Source: Malachius bipustulatus
Taxonomy: Eukaryota; Arthropoda; Insecta; Coleoptera; Melyridae
Reading direction: 5' to 3'
Assembly (NCBI GenBank): GCA_910589415.1
Contig: OU342637.1
Coordinates: 31,960,162-32,024,161 of the forward strand
DNA: 64,000 bases
Part shown: in pieces, positions 1-10,802 of the stretch
Numbering within the stretch: position 1 is the first letter of the stretch
Layout of the letters: each line of letters begins with the position of its first letter
Program-made: the position numbers and the translations under genes
The notes under the pieces: model-generated
What the model was told of the DNA's origin: nothing
Seen by the model: only the letters and a program-made list of their open reading frames with translations
Database searches by the model: none

Positions 1-79
1 ATTTTATACAAATAGTTATTTATAAACAGTGACGAGTTTTTTCTTTCCTTTTAACATTTATTGAGTTCGGGGGATGATA

Positions 80-235
80 TTTTAATTCAGGATAAGTTTG
101 ATGCGGTTTCTTTTGGCAAATGGTCCAGTCGATTACCAATTATTGCAAAAATGTATGGTCCAGATATGATACCTTGAGGTACACCAGCTCCCTCATAATT
201 GCATAATATATAGTTCCCCTTTTTAGATACTATAG
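80..235 (-). pseudogene. Non-LTR retrotransposon reverse transcriptase fragment
   Basis: The minus-strand translation contains GAGVPQGIISGPYIFAI, matching the GVPQGS-LGP-LF block of non-LTR (jockey/CR1-like) reverse transcriptases, which lies between the palm motifs. The reading is open for only about 45 codons and is interrupted on both sides, so this is a decayed LINE fragment. The LINE C-terminal fragment immediately to the right may belong to the same insertion, but it lies upstream on the minus strand, so the order is rearranged or two copies are present. Confidence 0.6.
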
Positions 236-289
236 ACTAGAAACGTACGTTAGTGGTATGATGAGAATTCCATCTGCATATCAGCCCAA

Positions 290-600
290 AAGATTAAAAC
301 GCCACTTATTATTGAAAGATTTGAAAGACCTTAGAAGATCTTTCATTCTCCCCTTGTGTGTTGGGCTGTATTGGTGTCTTTCCAATACAGCACCAGCACC
401 CTATCCAATGGTTGATAGAAACCCAGGCAACAAAATTTTCTTTGTTGAACTGCATAGCACTCGACCAGGATTTATTGGGGTTTCTCCCCCCTTCATTCAG
501 AATCTACAGGTTTGATTGTCAAGCAGTTGTATGGCACGTTTTCATGAATCCTGGGAGGTTTCTCAATTTTTTCCCTTATTTTACCTTTGAAATAATTTTC
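290..600 (-). pseudogene. LINE C-terminal (zinc-knuckle end) fragment
   Basis: On the minus strand the segment around 470-520 reads like the Cys-rich end of LINE ORF2 proteins (CRFxMKGGETPIN). It aligns by eye with the better-preserved copy at 28.8-29.1 kb, sharing the run around GGGGTTTCTCCCC and the CAGGTTTGAT that follows. Stops and frameshifts break it. It is probably a second diverged member of the same LINE family. The short plus-strand open frames here look like shadows. Confidence 0.4.
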
Positions 601-639
601 TTCTAACCCCCAAAAACGTCCTGGTCCTACGAGCAGCGG

Positions 640-1900
640 CTTTGCTTCTCGCCTTTCCTAGGTTATCAGCTCACTCGATGCCTTTCACACTAGTATGACC
701 TAGCATTTAAAAAAGAGACTTCTTTGGGCGTTATTACACCAATTTTGAACTGAATCCTGTTTTCGCAGCTCAAGATATATCCTTGCCAGGTCCATAGACC
801 CCAGCAAATTGGTGGTTTTTCCATCAGCATATATGAGTGTACCATTTAATGGTGTCCTTCTTAAAATGGTACCTTCGAACTCATTCAATTTGAGTGGAAT
901 CCTTTGTATTTTTGTCATGGTATTCCTCATCATCTTCTTCATTGCTCAATATGTCCAGACATTCTCTTATATTCCTGTAGACCATTAGACTCGAGTGACG
1001 TTGGCTTTACTGACCTTTTCTTGCAGAGAAGCTTTCTCTTCAGTATAACTGCTCGATATTTAACCTCTGGATTTTGGGATTCCATTCAACGTGACTTTGG
1101 TATGTTAAAAAAAGTAGCCTTAGCTCTCCTCCAGGCTCTGGGTCAGTAACCGAGCGCTATGATACTTTTTGCGATTTTGACCAAGTGCTGCATAGTCCCT
1201 CTTGCCATTTTTGAAGTAAGGCTGTCCACACCTAGTGACTTGTCTTGATGGTGTCTTGTGAGCCTTCAGCAAGTATTTTCTGGCAAAGTCAAGAAAGTCT
1301 TCTTTTTCTTCATTTGAACTTGTCATGCTCCCCAAAAAGTGCGTATAAAGAGAAGAATTGCAGAAAATTTCTTCAAGGAAATTGTGGTCTCCACTTTCTT
1401 GTTTTCGGCCATGGCTTTGTGCAGTCTGATAGTAACAGGGGTGCAGGTCCCTGTAACCAAAAGTCCTTTTTGATAGAACTGTCAATCTCGCTTATACGTT
1501 GCTCTGTTTAAAAAAATTTCACACTTCTCTTATTTTTATTGTATTAGGGTAATTAGCCCCAAAAGCATCCATGATTCCTTTTTTTCCCAGGGATTCTTCC
1601 GGTTCCAATAAGTGTTCGGTGTCTTTGCAATAAGATTGTCTTGAAAAATTGGATTTCTTGGATCCCTATATTTTGTATAGCCATAACCTCCCTCCCGAAC
1701 TACTCGAATAGTAAGATTATATGTTTGTTTTCTCTCTCGCAAGACCTAGTGGCCCAAAAATGGGGAAATATGGCCCAAATATGAGAGAATATGGCCCAAT
1801 AATTAGTTTCTGCATAATTAGATGAGCGAATTTAGGAATCCAAATTAAGAAATGCGTTGCAAAAGGAACAAGAAAGCTAAAAAATGTTCTTTTGACCACC
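640..1900 (-). pseudogene. Possible decayed LTR-retrotransposon gag/protease remnant
   Basis: Three short minus-strand open stretches (1742-1536, 1485-1120, 942-700) follow each other with frame breaks between them. The middle one contains CGxxxxKNGKRDYAALGQNRKKYHSARLL, which has the spacing of a degenerate Gag zinc-knuckle pair (CG..H..KRDxCPAxGxxCxxCxKxxHFAxxC) with most cysteines lost. The third (TPLNGTLIYADGKTTNLLGSM) could be the end of an aspartic protease domain. No single motif is decisive. I infer an old Ty3/gypsy-type insertion; an unrelated degraded gene cannot be excluded. Confidence 0.3.
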
Positions 1901-3599
1901 AAAAATCATCCTTTTGAAAAAAAACGGGATTTTGCGATAAGTTATTGAGTAGGTAATGTTTTGAAGAATAGAATCAGTCTAATTGGTAGGTAGGTACACC
2001 AGGACGTGCGTTCCAAAGAACTGGTTTTGAAGTTTTGGTCAAAAAAATCACCGTTATAAGTGTATGTGGCATTTTTTAATATCTGCATTTTTGACAAAAT
2101 GGTTTTTTTGCTTTATACGTAGGAGTGGAGAAAAAGAGGGGTTGGGATAATAGAAATTCCTGTTTTATGCCGAAACTATGAGAGATAAACGGGTGATCGA
2201 GAGGACCAATTTTATCGATTTTTGAACAGAAATTCGCAACAGTTTTCGAGATATTTTGCAAGAATCCCAATATGTATCACAAGATCACAACGTTTCAAAC
2301 AATATTCAAATTAAATTACTTCGAAGAATAAAAAAAAATGCGACAATAATAATAAAAGAAAGGTCGATCATTTTAAATGTACAGTTGAACGGTAAACAAG
2401 CAGTTGAGTAATTCTTGAAAATCACAAAAACTTGATAATGATAAATGATAATAATCAATTACCCTCGAGAGAATTTTCCCATTGACCTTATTGGTCCATT
2501 TTTTGCCCTTTGACATCTCTCTAAAATCGAAATAAATGGCTTCGTTTATCATAAACATGTCTTGTACTTTCGTAAAAATGTTAAGAAATTCATGAAAAAA
2601 CTTACAACCCGTGCCCATTAAGCTAATGAAAACCAATTAATTAATCGATTAATTTTAAATTGTTAATTAAGTCAAGAAACCGTTAAAAGAATTTATCATG
2701 ATCATCATTCCGCAATCTTCATCTGCAGCGCATCTGATCCAATTTTATTCTTCAATTAATTGCAATATTTTAGACGAAATTTTACCTTTTAAGCCATGGT
2801 GAAGTCAAAATATCTAAATAAACAGTGCGCTCTGCTATGCATTGAAAAATAGGTATGTGAATTACAATAGCTTTTATATTAACGGCCTTATCTGATTAAA
2901 TAAGCGAAGTTGTAGTCAGAATTCTGACGTCACAACTGCCGCGATTATAAAGCAAATAAAGCCAGCTAAAAATCTGTTAACATATTTAAATCAGAGGTGA
3001 ATTATTAAATTAATAAATTAATTTTACTGAAAAATTACGCTTTTATTTAGTTTTTATGCATGCATACAGGTTGCCTGATAGGCTGTGAAGGTCACCATAA
3101 AAAACGAGATATTATACATGTAATGTCGTTATTTTACGTCATCACGCGTTCTGCTCTTATACTTATTCTTCATATAGCTACGTGAGACAAATTTTGTGTA
3201 ATTACAGTCTCGAGATTTTTTTAAGTCTGCCCATTTCGATGTTTTTTTTACAAAATTTTACATTCGCTCTCCACAAATTTGGTTATCAATTGCAATAATT
3301 ATTAACAAAAAAAAAATGAATATTATTTATCTCTACCCGCATCTCACCAATCGCAAAAATTTAAAATGTTGGTAATCCATAATAATTATTATAAACAAAC
3401 AAACAAAGAAAAATAAATAAATAACACAACATAAATGCAATTGGAATTTTTAACCGATTTTTACCACCTAGGTACCCATTACTACCTATATCTTTCATAG
3501 CAATATCTTTACAATATCTTTAGCATTACTACATACCTATATCTTTAAAAAAAACGCAGAGCTTACAAACCAGTAATTTATTTATTTTTCTGGTCTCGA
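1901..3599. other. AT-rich non-coding stretch, no gene recognised
   Basis: No open frame has protein-like composition, and the short frames are chance openings. A TATAAAG with a preceding CACAACTGCCGCG lies near 2,935-2,955, but no ATG-plus-donor exon follows it as in the other genes. Homopolymer runs are frequent. I see nothing else to annotate. Confidence 0.5.
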
Positions 3600-5500
3600 T
3601 TGTTTAATAAGATGGGAATTCCCGGTATCATAGGGCTCGATTTTCTCAAACGCGTTCCTTGACCGCTTTAAAATCCGATATAAAATAAGTAATTTACCGA
3701 AAAATCAGCAGATTGAGTTCCTGCAACCGGGAAAAAACCCTGCAAAATTCCTGAAAATGTCTTAAAAAAGTCACACAGTAAATGTAACCGGGGAAAAATC
3801 CTGCAGGATTCCTGAAAAAATCACTTTATTTTCAATTATTATCTTAAAAATGTCTTAAAGTCAATCTTAAAAAGTCCTGTAAAATCTATGAAAAAAAAAA
3901 ATTCTTCGTCAAAAGTACCCATTACAAATAAATTATGCAGCCTTTTAGAAAAAAGTACTCACCGATTAAAAAAATATATGAGATCAAGAAATATTTTGTA
4001 TGCGATTTAAAATCAGTAATTACTCGAAAAAACAGCTCATTATTTTCCTGCAACTGAAAAGAAATCCTGCAACAGTCTTCCGAATTTCATTTTATTGTAA
4101 GTATTTTTTCTTAATCGATAATGATAAAGTTCATATGGCAATAACTTAGAAAAGTCAAACTTTAAAAGTATAGTCTATAAAAGAATTTTGATTCTTCGTT
4201 AGTAAGAATGTATTATAATAAATTTCGTTGCCTTATAGGAAAAGGTAATCATCGATTAGAAATATAAGATCAATAAATATTTTTGTTACATTTTAGTCAA
4301 TACTTACTTTAGTAATTAAAATTAGTAATAATTTCCTGTAAAATTAGCCAATTGTTTTCTGCAACCGGGGGAAAATCTTTCAAAATTCCTGCAAAAATCA
4401 TTTTGTCTCAAAAAAAGTCAAATTTCAACAGCCCACTCTAAAAGAATTCTAATTCTTCTTTAGTACATACCTAAGTATTACAAGGAAAAAAAATTGCTGC
4501 CTTTTCGAAAAAGGTAATTAATCATTGATTAAAAATATAAGATCAATAAAGTATTTTCGTCATATATTCAAATTATGAAATTTAAAATCGGTAGTTTCCT
4601 GAAAAATCAGGAATTGCGTTCCTGCAACCGAGAAAAAATCCTGCAAAATTCTTGAAAAAAACACTTTTTTATTATTTTTAAATCGACACGTTCATGCAGC
4701 AATGTCCTAAAAGAGTCAAACTTTAAAAGTCCAGTCCAAAAGAATTTTGATTCTTTTCTTTAACTACAAAAAATTCTTCTGCCTTTTTAGAAAAAAAGCA
4801 ATTTAAAATCAATTAAAAATCAGTAGTTTCCTGAAAAATCAGCAATTGCGTTCCTGCAACCGGGAAAAAATCCTGCAAAATTCCTGAGAAAATCTTTTTA
4901 TTAATTATTTTTAAATCGACACGTTCATGCAGCAATGTCCTAAAAGAGTCAAATTTTAAAAGTCCAGTCCAAAAGAATTCTGATTCTTTTCTTGAATTAC
5001 AAAAAAATTCTTCTGCCCTTTTTTAGAGAAAAAAAGTAATTAAAATCGATTAAAAATATAAGATCAATAAAATAGTGTAGTCATACTTTCAAACTATGCG
5101 ATTTAAAAGAAGTTTTTTCCCGAAAAATCAGCTAATTGCGTTCCTGCAACCAGGAAAAATCCTGAAAAATTCCTGCAAAAACTTTTTAATTTTAAATCAC
5201 TTTTAAATCTATATGGTCTCATAATAGTGATGCCTGAAAAAATAATATTCAAAGTGCGGTCCGAATAATTTCTGATTTTCTGCTGCCTTTGTCAAAAGGT
5301 GATTACCGATTAAGAATATAAGATTATCGTATTTTTTAATATTAATTTTAATTTTTTTATCATATTCGCCTCATTTTCAAAATATGTTATTTAATAGCAG
5401 TAATTATCTGGAATATTAACTAAAAATAAATCCTGCAACTGGGAACATTCCTGCAAAATCCTTACATTATTCCTACATAACGTTAGGTAAAAAGTATTGC
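3600..5500. repeat. Tandem array of diverged ~270-bp units (array 1)
   Basis: A recognisable block (TTCCTGAAAAATCAG, then TTGCGTTCCTGCAACCGGGA, then ATCCTGCAAAATTCCTG) recurs near 3,720, 4,050, 4,360, 4,620, 4,855, 5,145 and 5,432, so spacing varies from about 230 to 310 bp. Between blocks there is a shared tail with GTCCAGTCCAAAAGAATTCT, CTGCCTTTTAGAAAAAGGT and AAAATATAAGATCAATAAA. Copies are clearly related but much diverged. The same family forms a second array at 20.0-21.7 kb. No coding capacity. Confidence 0.85.
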
Positions 5501-6718
5501 CTTGCAAATGGGTAACAGCTTCAAGAAAACTGTACCATTTGAGAGCAAAGAAAAGTCATAAATTATGCATTTATGAACCCTTTTGTTTTTACCTATAAAT
5601 TTAATTGAGTAAATAAATATGCGTCTAATATAAAAAATTCTTAAAAACTAATTATAAAATAATTGTCAAGTAAGTGTTTAAAAAACTCTTTATTTTAATA
5701 TTTATGCGGGCTCATGTTTGCAACTACTATGTACTTTAATTAAAACTTACAAAAATTATTGCATTCATGCGGGTAATAACTTTAATTAACGAATCGTACA
5801 CAATCTTTATTATAATAATATTAGAAATAACAAAATAAAAAGGATAAACTTATTATCAGTACTCAAGCATAGCCCTAATTAAATAGGTAGGTTCATAATA
5901 TGCAAAAAATATCCCTAATCATATTATAATTATTATTATCAGCTATTAAACATAACGTGCGTTTATCTTATCATATAATTATTTTATTTGTTTGAAAAAT
6001 GATCATGTTTATAAAAATTCTATAAAAAAAATATTGTACTCATTTAATTATAAATTAAACATAAATTAACATTATCTGCTCGTTTGTTGTGATTAGAATA
6101 ATTATTATTTATTCAAATTTAGTATTAGAACAGGTTCGTCTATTCGTGAAAGTGTACGGTAGCATAGGAATGGTCTTCTCATTTCGGCCTTCGTGAAATG
6201 GAAATTAATTGATTACCTTATAATTATTTTTGAGTTGCTATTTTTATTGAACCACCTTACTATCAAAAACATCGAATTTCAAGTACAAATACGCATTCTT
6301 GTTTCGTCAATCGAGCAAAAAGTATCCAATTACGACAGTAAAACTATAGTTTCGGTGCGATTTTCTCTAATTTTGATTTTAACGTGATTTTTGATTAACA
6401 ACGTGATTTTTATTAACGAATTTGTGGAGGTGAGCAGAAATATATTTTTTTGTTTTGAGGAGTTTCGAGTTTTTATTTGGACAGTTGAAAAAAAATTAGT
6501 GTTAATTCTTATTATGTATATTTACTTTTAATTAAAACAAAAATATTTTTTTAAATTTTTTTTAATTAAAATAAGCTACATTTTTGGTCTGTTCAAAATT
6601 CAAATTTTTTTACAGTTCACTAAAACGCAGAAACTCTGATTTTCGACATTACTAAAAAAAAATACATTAAATAAAAATAGGAAGCCGAATTTTTCTCTCT
6701 CAGTAAAAAAAATAGTTT
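5501..6718. other. AT-rich non-coding stretch, nothing recognised
   Basis: The sequence is very AT-rich with short simple runs. The only longish plus-strand frame (6,193-6,387) has a lysine/isoleucine-rich random composition and no convincing homology. No repeat unit or RNA gene was seen. Confidence 0.5.
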
Positions 6719-6915
6719 TCTTGGTCAGTACTTAGATGGGTGACCAATTATAGTGGTAAATAAAAAAGTTCCGTGACCGATCGTGCTCCGGGAGGTACGT
6801 TAAAAAGGGGGTCCCGGCTGCTTCACAGCAGTCGTTAAGTTACGTCAGAGGCCCTTGAGGCTACTTGAAAACTTCTGACACTTGGGCTTTACCACAGCCA
6901 TAAGATATTTATTTA
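6719..6915 (+). mobile_element. 5S-rRNA-derived SINE-like fragment
   Basis: GGTCAGTACTTAGATGGGTG (6,723-6,742), followed by ACC, matches the 3' half of insect 5S rRNA (GGTTAGTACTTAGATGGGGGACC) with about two differences over 23 bases. The rest of the 5S gene is absent. A unique GC-richer stretch with CGGCTGCTTCACAGCAGTCG follows, ending in AGATATTTATTTATTT. This layout fits a truncated SINE with a 5S-type head rather than a functional 5S gene. Confidence 0.5.
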
Positions 6916-7040
6916 TTTAAAAAAATAGTAGTAGGTATGAATCGCCATATAAAAAAAAATAAGGAGTTATATTTGTCATAGTAAAGTTTCTACATAATAT
7001 GTTGATATCTGTTCTGTAGAATGACCTTGAACAATTTTAA

Positions 7041-7090
7041 GGGGGGGGGGGGAACTAGATCTATGAAAAAAGCGGCTATTCCCCCCCCCC
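7041..7090. repeat. G12 / C10 homopolymer hairpin
   Basis: A run of 12 G (7,041-7,052) and a run of 10 C (7,081-7,090) are separated by 28 bases, so a single strand could fold into a G:C stem of at least 10 pairs. The G run could also form unusual structures. It lies inside the direct-repeat copy; the partner copy at 7.95 kb has only short, interrupted G runs. Confidence 0.8.
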
Positions 7091-7202
7091 AAAAAAAACT
7101 GCTTCTAGCCTGATTTTTCTGCTACAATTCAAAAAAACTAGTAGGACTAGAGGAAAATATCTAGAACTATGATGATTATTGGCCATGGTTTACCCAACAA
7201 TG

Positions 7203-7438
7203 AATAAATAAAAACGCAATTATTGTAGGTCAATGGGTATAAAATTTATTAATAATTCCGTCTACCGGTTTCGGGCAAGGTCTAATTATTTAACGATACA
7301 AACTAGAGTGTTTAAAAAAATTCACCATAAGCATCCTCAACTTACTTTCAGCTGTCCTGATGATGGGTGACCTTGCCCGAAACCGGTAGACTGACTATTA
7401 TCAATAAATTTTATACCTACAATTGCGTTTTTATTTAA
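7203..7438. mobile_element. Foldback/MITE-like element with ~70-bp inverted arms
   Basis: The left arm (7,203-7,282) and right arm (7,369-7,438) are inverted repeats. Both contain AATAAATAAAAACGCAATT, TATAAAATTTATT and TCTACCGGTTTCGGGCAAGG in reverse order. Arms differ by short indels. The right arm carries the hammerhead-like core annotated separately. A Penelope-like or retrozyme-derived origin is possible but not shown. Confidence 0.7.
7354..7391 (+). ncRNA. Hammerhead-ribozyme-like core
   Basis: GTC (7,354-7,356) is followed directly by CTGATGA (7,357-7,363), a GGG...CCC stem II candidate, GAAAC (7,379-7,383), the self-complementary ACCGGT, then GTA and GAC (7,389-7,391), which can pair with the upstream GTC as stem I. 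Order and conserved bases match the hammerhead core CUGANGA/GAAA with predicted cleavage after GTA at 7,388. A very short palindromic stem III is known from hammerheads of Penelope-like elements. Stem II has a bulged T, so activity is uncertain. Confidence 0.4.
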
Positions 7439-8010
7439 ATATCTAGGAGACCCACTGTTTTCCGTGAAATCATCTACAACTCTGCTTATTATGCTTTTAG
7501 CGATCAAATCAACGCTTTGTTGATATCCCCCCCCCTCCTATTTATTTGACAGAGAAATAGTTAATGAATAATTTGTTATTATTATTGAAAAAAGCTTGTA
7601 TTGGTATAGTTACATTATAAGCCTATTGAGCCATTTTCGAGAAAATCGGGTAAAAGTTTTTGATCTGTGGTGTCATTTATGTAATAGACTTTGCTGTGAC
7701 TTTAAAATTCGATTTTTTTTTATGACAATTATTGTTAAAAATGAAAACTTCTTTCTGTTTTTCTCGAAAATTGCTCAAGAGACATAAAATGTAACTTACT
7801 GCAACAGAAGCAGCTTTTCAATCTTACCAAAATTTAAGATTTCTCTTTTGGGTATGAATCTTCATATAAAAAAAATTGGGAGTTACAAGTCCTGATAAAA
7901 TTTCTATATTTATGTTGATTATCCGTTCTGTATGATGATCTTAAATAATTTTGTGGGGAGAGGGGCAAACTAGATCTAGGAAAAACAAGATAGCTGCCAT
8001 TTTTTTTTTC

Positions 8011-9098
8011 AAAAAAACTATTTTATTTTACTTTAATAAAAATTTGTTATAGATACAAGTGGTAAATATTATTCAAGCATTCAAATGTTGGGGTCAAAAA
8101 TATTCAAAATATTATAAAGACAAAAATATACGAGAAACAACAAAAAATTAAATTGTTATTTCTTGGCAAAAAAATAACTCAAAGAACACTATTTTTTGTA
8201 TTTATGAGTCTCATTTTTCAACAAATTTTCCGGGGGTGACCCCTCTCGCTGGGGGATACCCCGTACCCTTTAGACCACCCGGTTGTCTACCTGACGGATC
8301 CGTCAATCCTAACTGTACGATGGTATTTTAAATTCTTGAATTAGTAGATAAAAAGTATCTAGACTCTTATAGACTTTCATAGAGAAACGGCCGTATTGAA
8401 AAGCATTTTTTTCATGAACTCTCAGATTTACAAAAGAAGTCATAAAGAGCAAAATTACAGATTAATTTATACTGAACATATTTTTTATACAGTGTGAAAC
8501 GCACTTATGGAATAAAATTACTTTTCAGAGGAAAAAAAACCGGGTTGGAAAAAAATCTCGCACACTTCAACTTCAAATTTTTATTTGGCATCTTTTAAGC
8601 CTCAATTTCAATTTTTACCCCTACCGCTTTCACCCCTACCATTGTGGTCATATTTTTTTCAAATAGAACATTTTGTATATTTTTGTATTTTCATATTACC
8701 AGAGAAAATCCAGTAAAAATGGTTTTCACAGTGCTGTTTAAATCGAGTAGTTTGAGAGTTATAAACAAATGAAAATAGCAATTTTTCATTTTGAAAGCGT
8801 AAACGGCTCAAAATATCGAAAAATGGTTTACATGTCCCTAACTTAGCTTTTTCTGTACTTTTCTATGATGTGGTTAAATTTTAATACTTTTTTTAATTAA
8901 ATTATTTTTTTAACCATTTTTTAAACCATTAAATTTTAATAATGGAAATTATCAGATTTTTTTTGCAAGAAATTTTTAATAAGCAAGAATTGTTCATTTT
9001 TTGAATTGTCCATGCCTGATTTTTTTTTCAAACTCTGGAGAAATTATTGGCATTATTATTGTGGAGCTAATTTTTTGACAATTTTTGAAAATCGCAAC
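8011..9098. other. Non-coding flank left of the LTR element
   Basis: AT-rich sequence without a credible open frame. A GC-richer patch near 8,230-8,330 (GGTGACCCCTCTCGCTGGGG) may be another transposon fragment, but no family can be named. Confidence 0.4.
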
Positions 9099-9102
9099 CG
9101 TG

Positions 9103-9347
9103 AGTTACGATACGTAGAGCCGAAATTCTGTTTTTAAAAGAAAACTCAAAAACTTATTATTCGACTCTTTATTGCATATCGGACTATCCGCCAAGTACGC
9201 GACTGTGCGGGACGAATACCAGACAAATAGTGAGCGTGCAACTCTGTTCAAGTCTCGAAAGAAATAATATATGTTAATTCAGCATTTGCTAATTACAGTA
9301 ATAAAGATTATATTTCATGGGGAGTCAGCTCTTATGGCTATATAACT
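9103..9347 (-). repeat. 3' LTR of the errantivirus-like element
   Basis: 245 bp, read on the minus strand from AGTTATATAGCC to TACGTATCGTAACT, giving 5-bp inverted ends AGTTA/TAACT typical of the gypsy/17.6 group. By eye it is identical to the 15.5-kb LTR. One extra matching base (C, 9,348 and 15,769) beyond the end is coincidental: it is part of the purine tract on one side and of the target duplication on the other. Confidence 0.95.
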
Positions 9348-9360
9348 CTTCCGCCCTTAA
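9348..9360 (-). other. Polypurine tract
   Basis: On the minus strand TTAAGGGCGGAAG directly precedes the AGTTA start of the 3' LTR. This is the expected place for the plus-strand primer of reverse transcription. One pyrimidine interrupts it. Confidence 0.65.
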
Positions 9361-9550
9361 GAGGAGACTTTGGGGATGAACAAAGTCGACGTTCGTAAAT
9401 ACAAATACATGTAAACAAGATACATAAGTAATTAGTTCATAAACATAAATGATATAAGTATAATGTTATTATAATAAAAATAAACAATTAAAATCTTGTA
9501 GTTGTTCAGTACAAAATTGAAATTAAAAATACAAATTATTTCCTTAAATG

Positions 9551-10790
9551 TTAATTATTACGTCTAGTAGGAGTTGGGAATGCTTGGTGCATTTCAACAT
9601 CATCGTAAACATTCTGTTTGCTTTTATTACTTAGGCTTCGACATTTGGTTAAAATTTCCCTGTTATATTTAAAGATAACAATAATTATAATAATTAATGC
9701 AATCAAACATAAAATTGGTAAATTAGAATGGGACCAAATGTGGTTATTAGAAAGTATTGAGATTGGCTCAATATTTTCCTGATCTAGCGTAAGTTTAGAC
9801 AATTGATCTAAATTAAATGATTTCAGATTCAGTTGAATCGGTTTTACATTTGAGATGTTTTGGTTTATTGGGGGTAAGTAAACAGGTTCTTCAGATATTG
9901 TTCCTTCTAAATTCGCGTATTCAAATTGCTTAGTAATAAATTTACACGAATAGGGTACATTCACTAAATATGTTCCTTTAAGTCGATGCACTTCCTCACT
10001 ACCGCACTTTTCATGTACCAAGGTGTCGATTGGAGATATTATGAGGTACTTCTGGTCACTAATTGTTTCTACAAGGACGTCGGTAATTTCGACTTTGACG
10101 TGTAGACACTGTGGATTTTCCTTGACACGAAGGATGTTTCGAATGCAAGTATCAAGCTGGTAGTTCCTTTCTATATCGGAAGTTCTACAGAAGTATTCTT
10201 GTTGAATCTTCGAGCATCTCTTCTTTAGATAATAAATGTTGTCTTCTGTCATTGCCACATATGAGGTTGGGGGAATGATTGTTGTAAGTTCGGGAGTTGG
10301 AATGGAATATAAATGATACAAATCATAGGTCTAGGGATCAATTAGAGGTACGTGTAAAAGAAATACAGCATGATCTTCTGTTACATAATAATCTACTAGA
10401 ATTGTTCTAGTTAATAATACATTATCAAAGAATAATAATTCTTTGGATCTTGGTATTTTGATAACTCAAGCTTCATGATATTAATGGCTTTTTCGTTAAT
10501 TATCGATAAATGTTGTTAAACGTGTTAAGAGAAGCGAAACTGATTGCTGTTAATATATTTTCAATCACGTGCGACAAGTCTAATAGACTGATTCTAAATA
10601 ACATTAAAGTATTAATGAATTGTTGATCCTCACTCCTTACTACTCTTATTACTTCTTCGATTCTTTTGAAGTTGGTTGACATATTTTTAATAGTTTCCTC
10701 ATATGGTTTAATCAAATGTCGATTGAGTGACAATTGTTTATTATAATGATTTATTATGTTTTCTTGGTTTATTATAAGTTCTGCCTTTGG
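9551..10790 (-). pseudogene. Env remnant of the errantivirus-like element (broken)
   Basis: The C-terminal part of an insect errantivirus-type Env (a class related to baculovirus F proteins) is recognisable: a long charged ectodomain segment, a hydrophobic membrane segment near 9,650-9,720, and a short basic cytoplasmic tail. The reading frame is interrupted by a stop at 10,500, at least one further frame change between about 10,400 and 10,500, and an in-frame TAG near 10,330. The N-terminal part, signal peptide and furin-site region are absent, removed together with integrase. It is therefore not a functional envelope gene. Open pieces are 9,551-10,321 and 10,500-10,790. Confidence 0.75.
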
Positions 10791-10802
10791 TAGTTTTTAT
10801 GT

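Larger units (their letters stand above)
6933..8010. repeat. Direct repeat pair flanking a foldback element
   Basis: The segment 6,933-7,082 (GGTATGAATCGCCATATAAA ... AACTAGATCTATGAAAAA) is repeated in diverged form at 7,850-8,010 (GGTATGAATCTTCATATAAA ... AACTAGATCTAGGAAAAA). The two copies bracket the palindromic element at 7,203-7,438. They may be duplicated ends of one older element. Confidence 0.55.

Noticed and set aside
3600..5500. Regularly spaced repeats as a CRISPR array
   Set aside because: Units are ~270 bp, diverged over their whole length, without short identical repeats and unique spacers, and the genome is eukaryotic.
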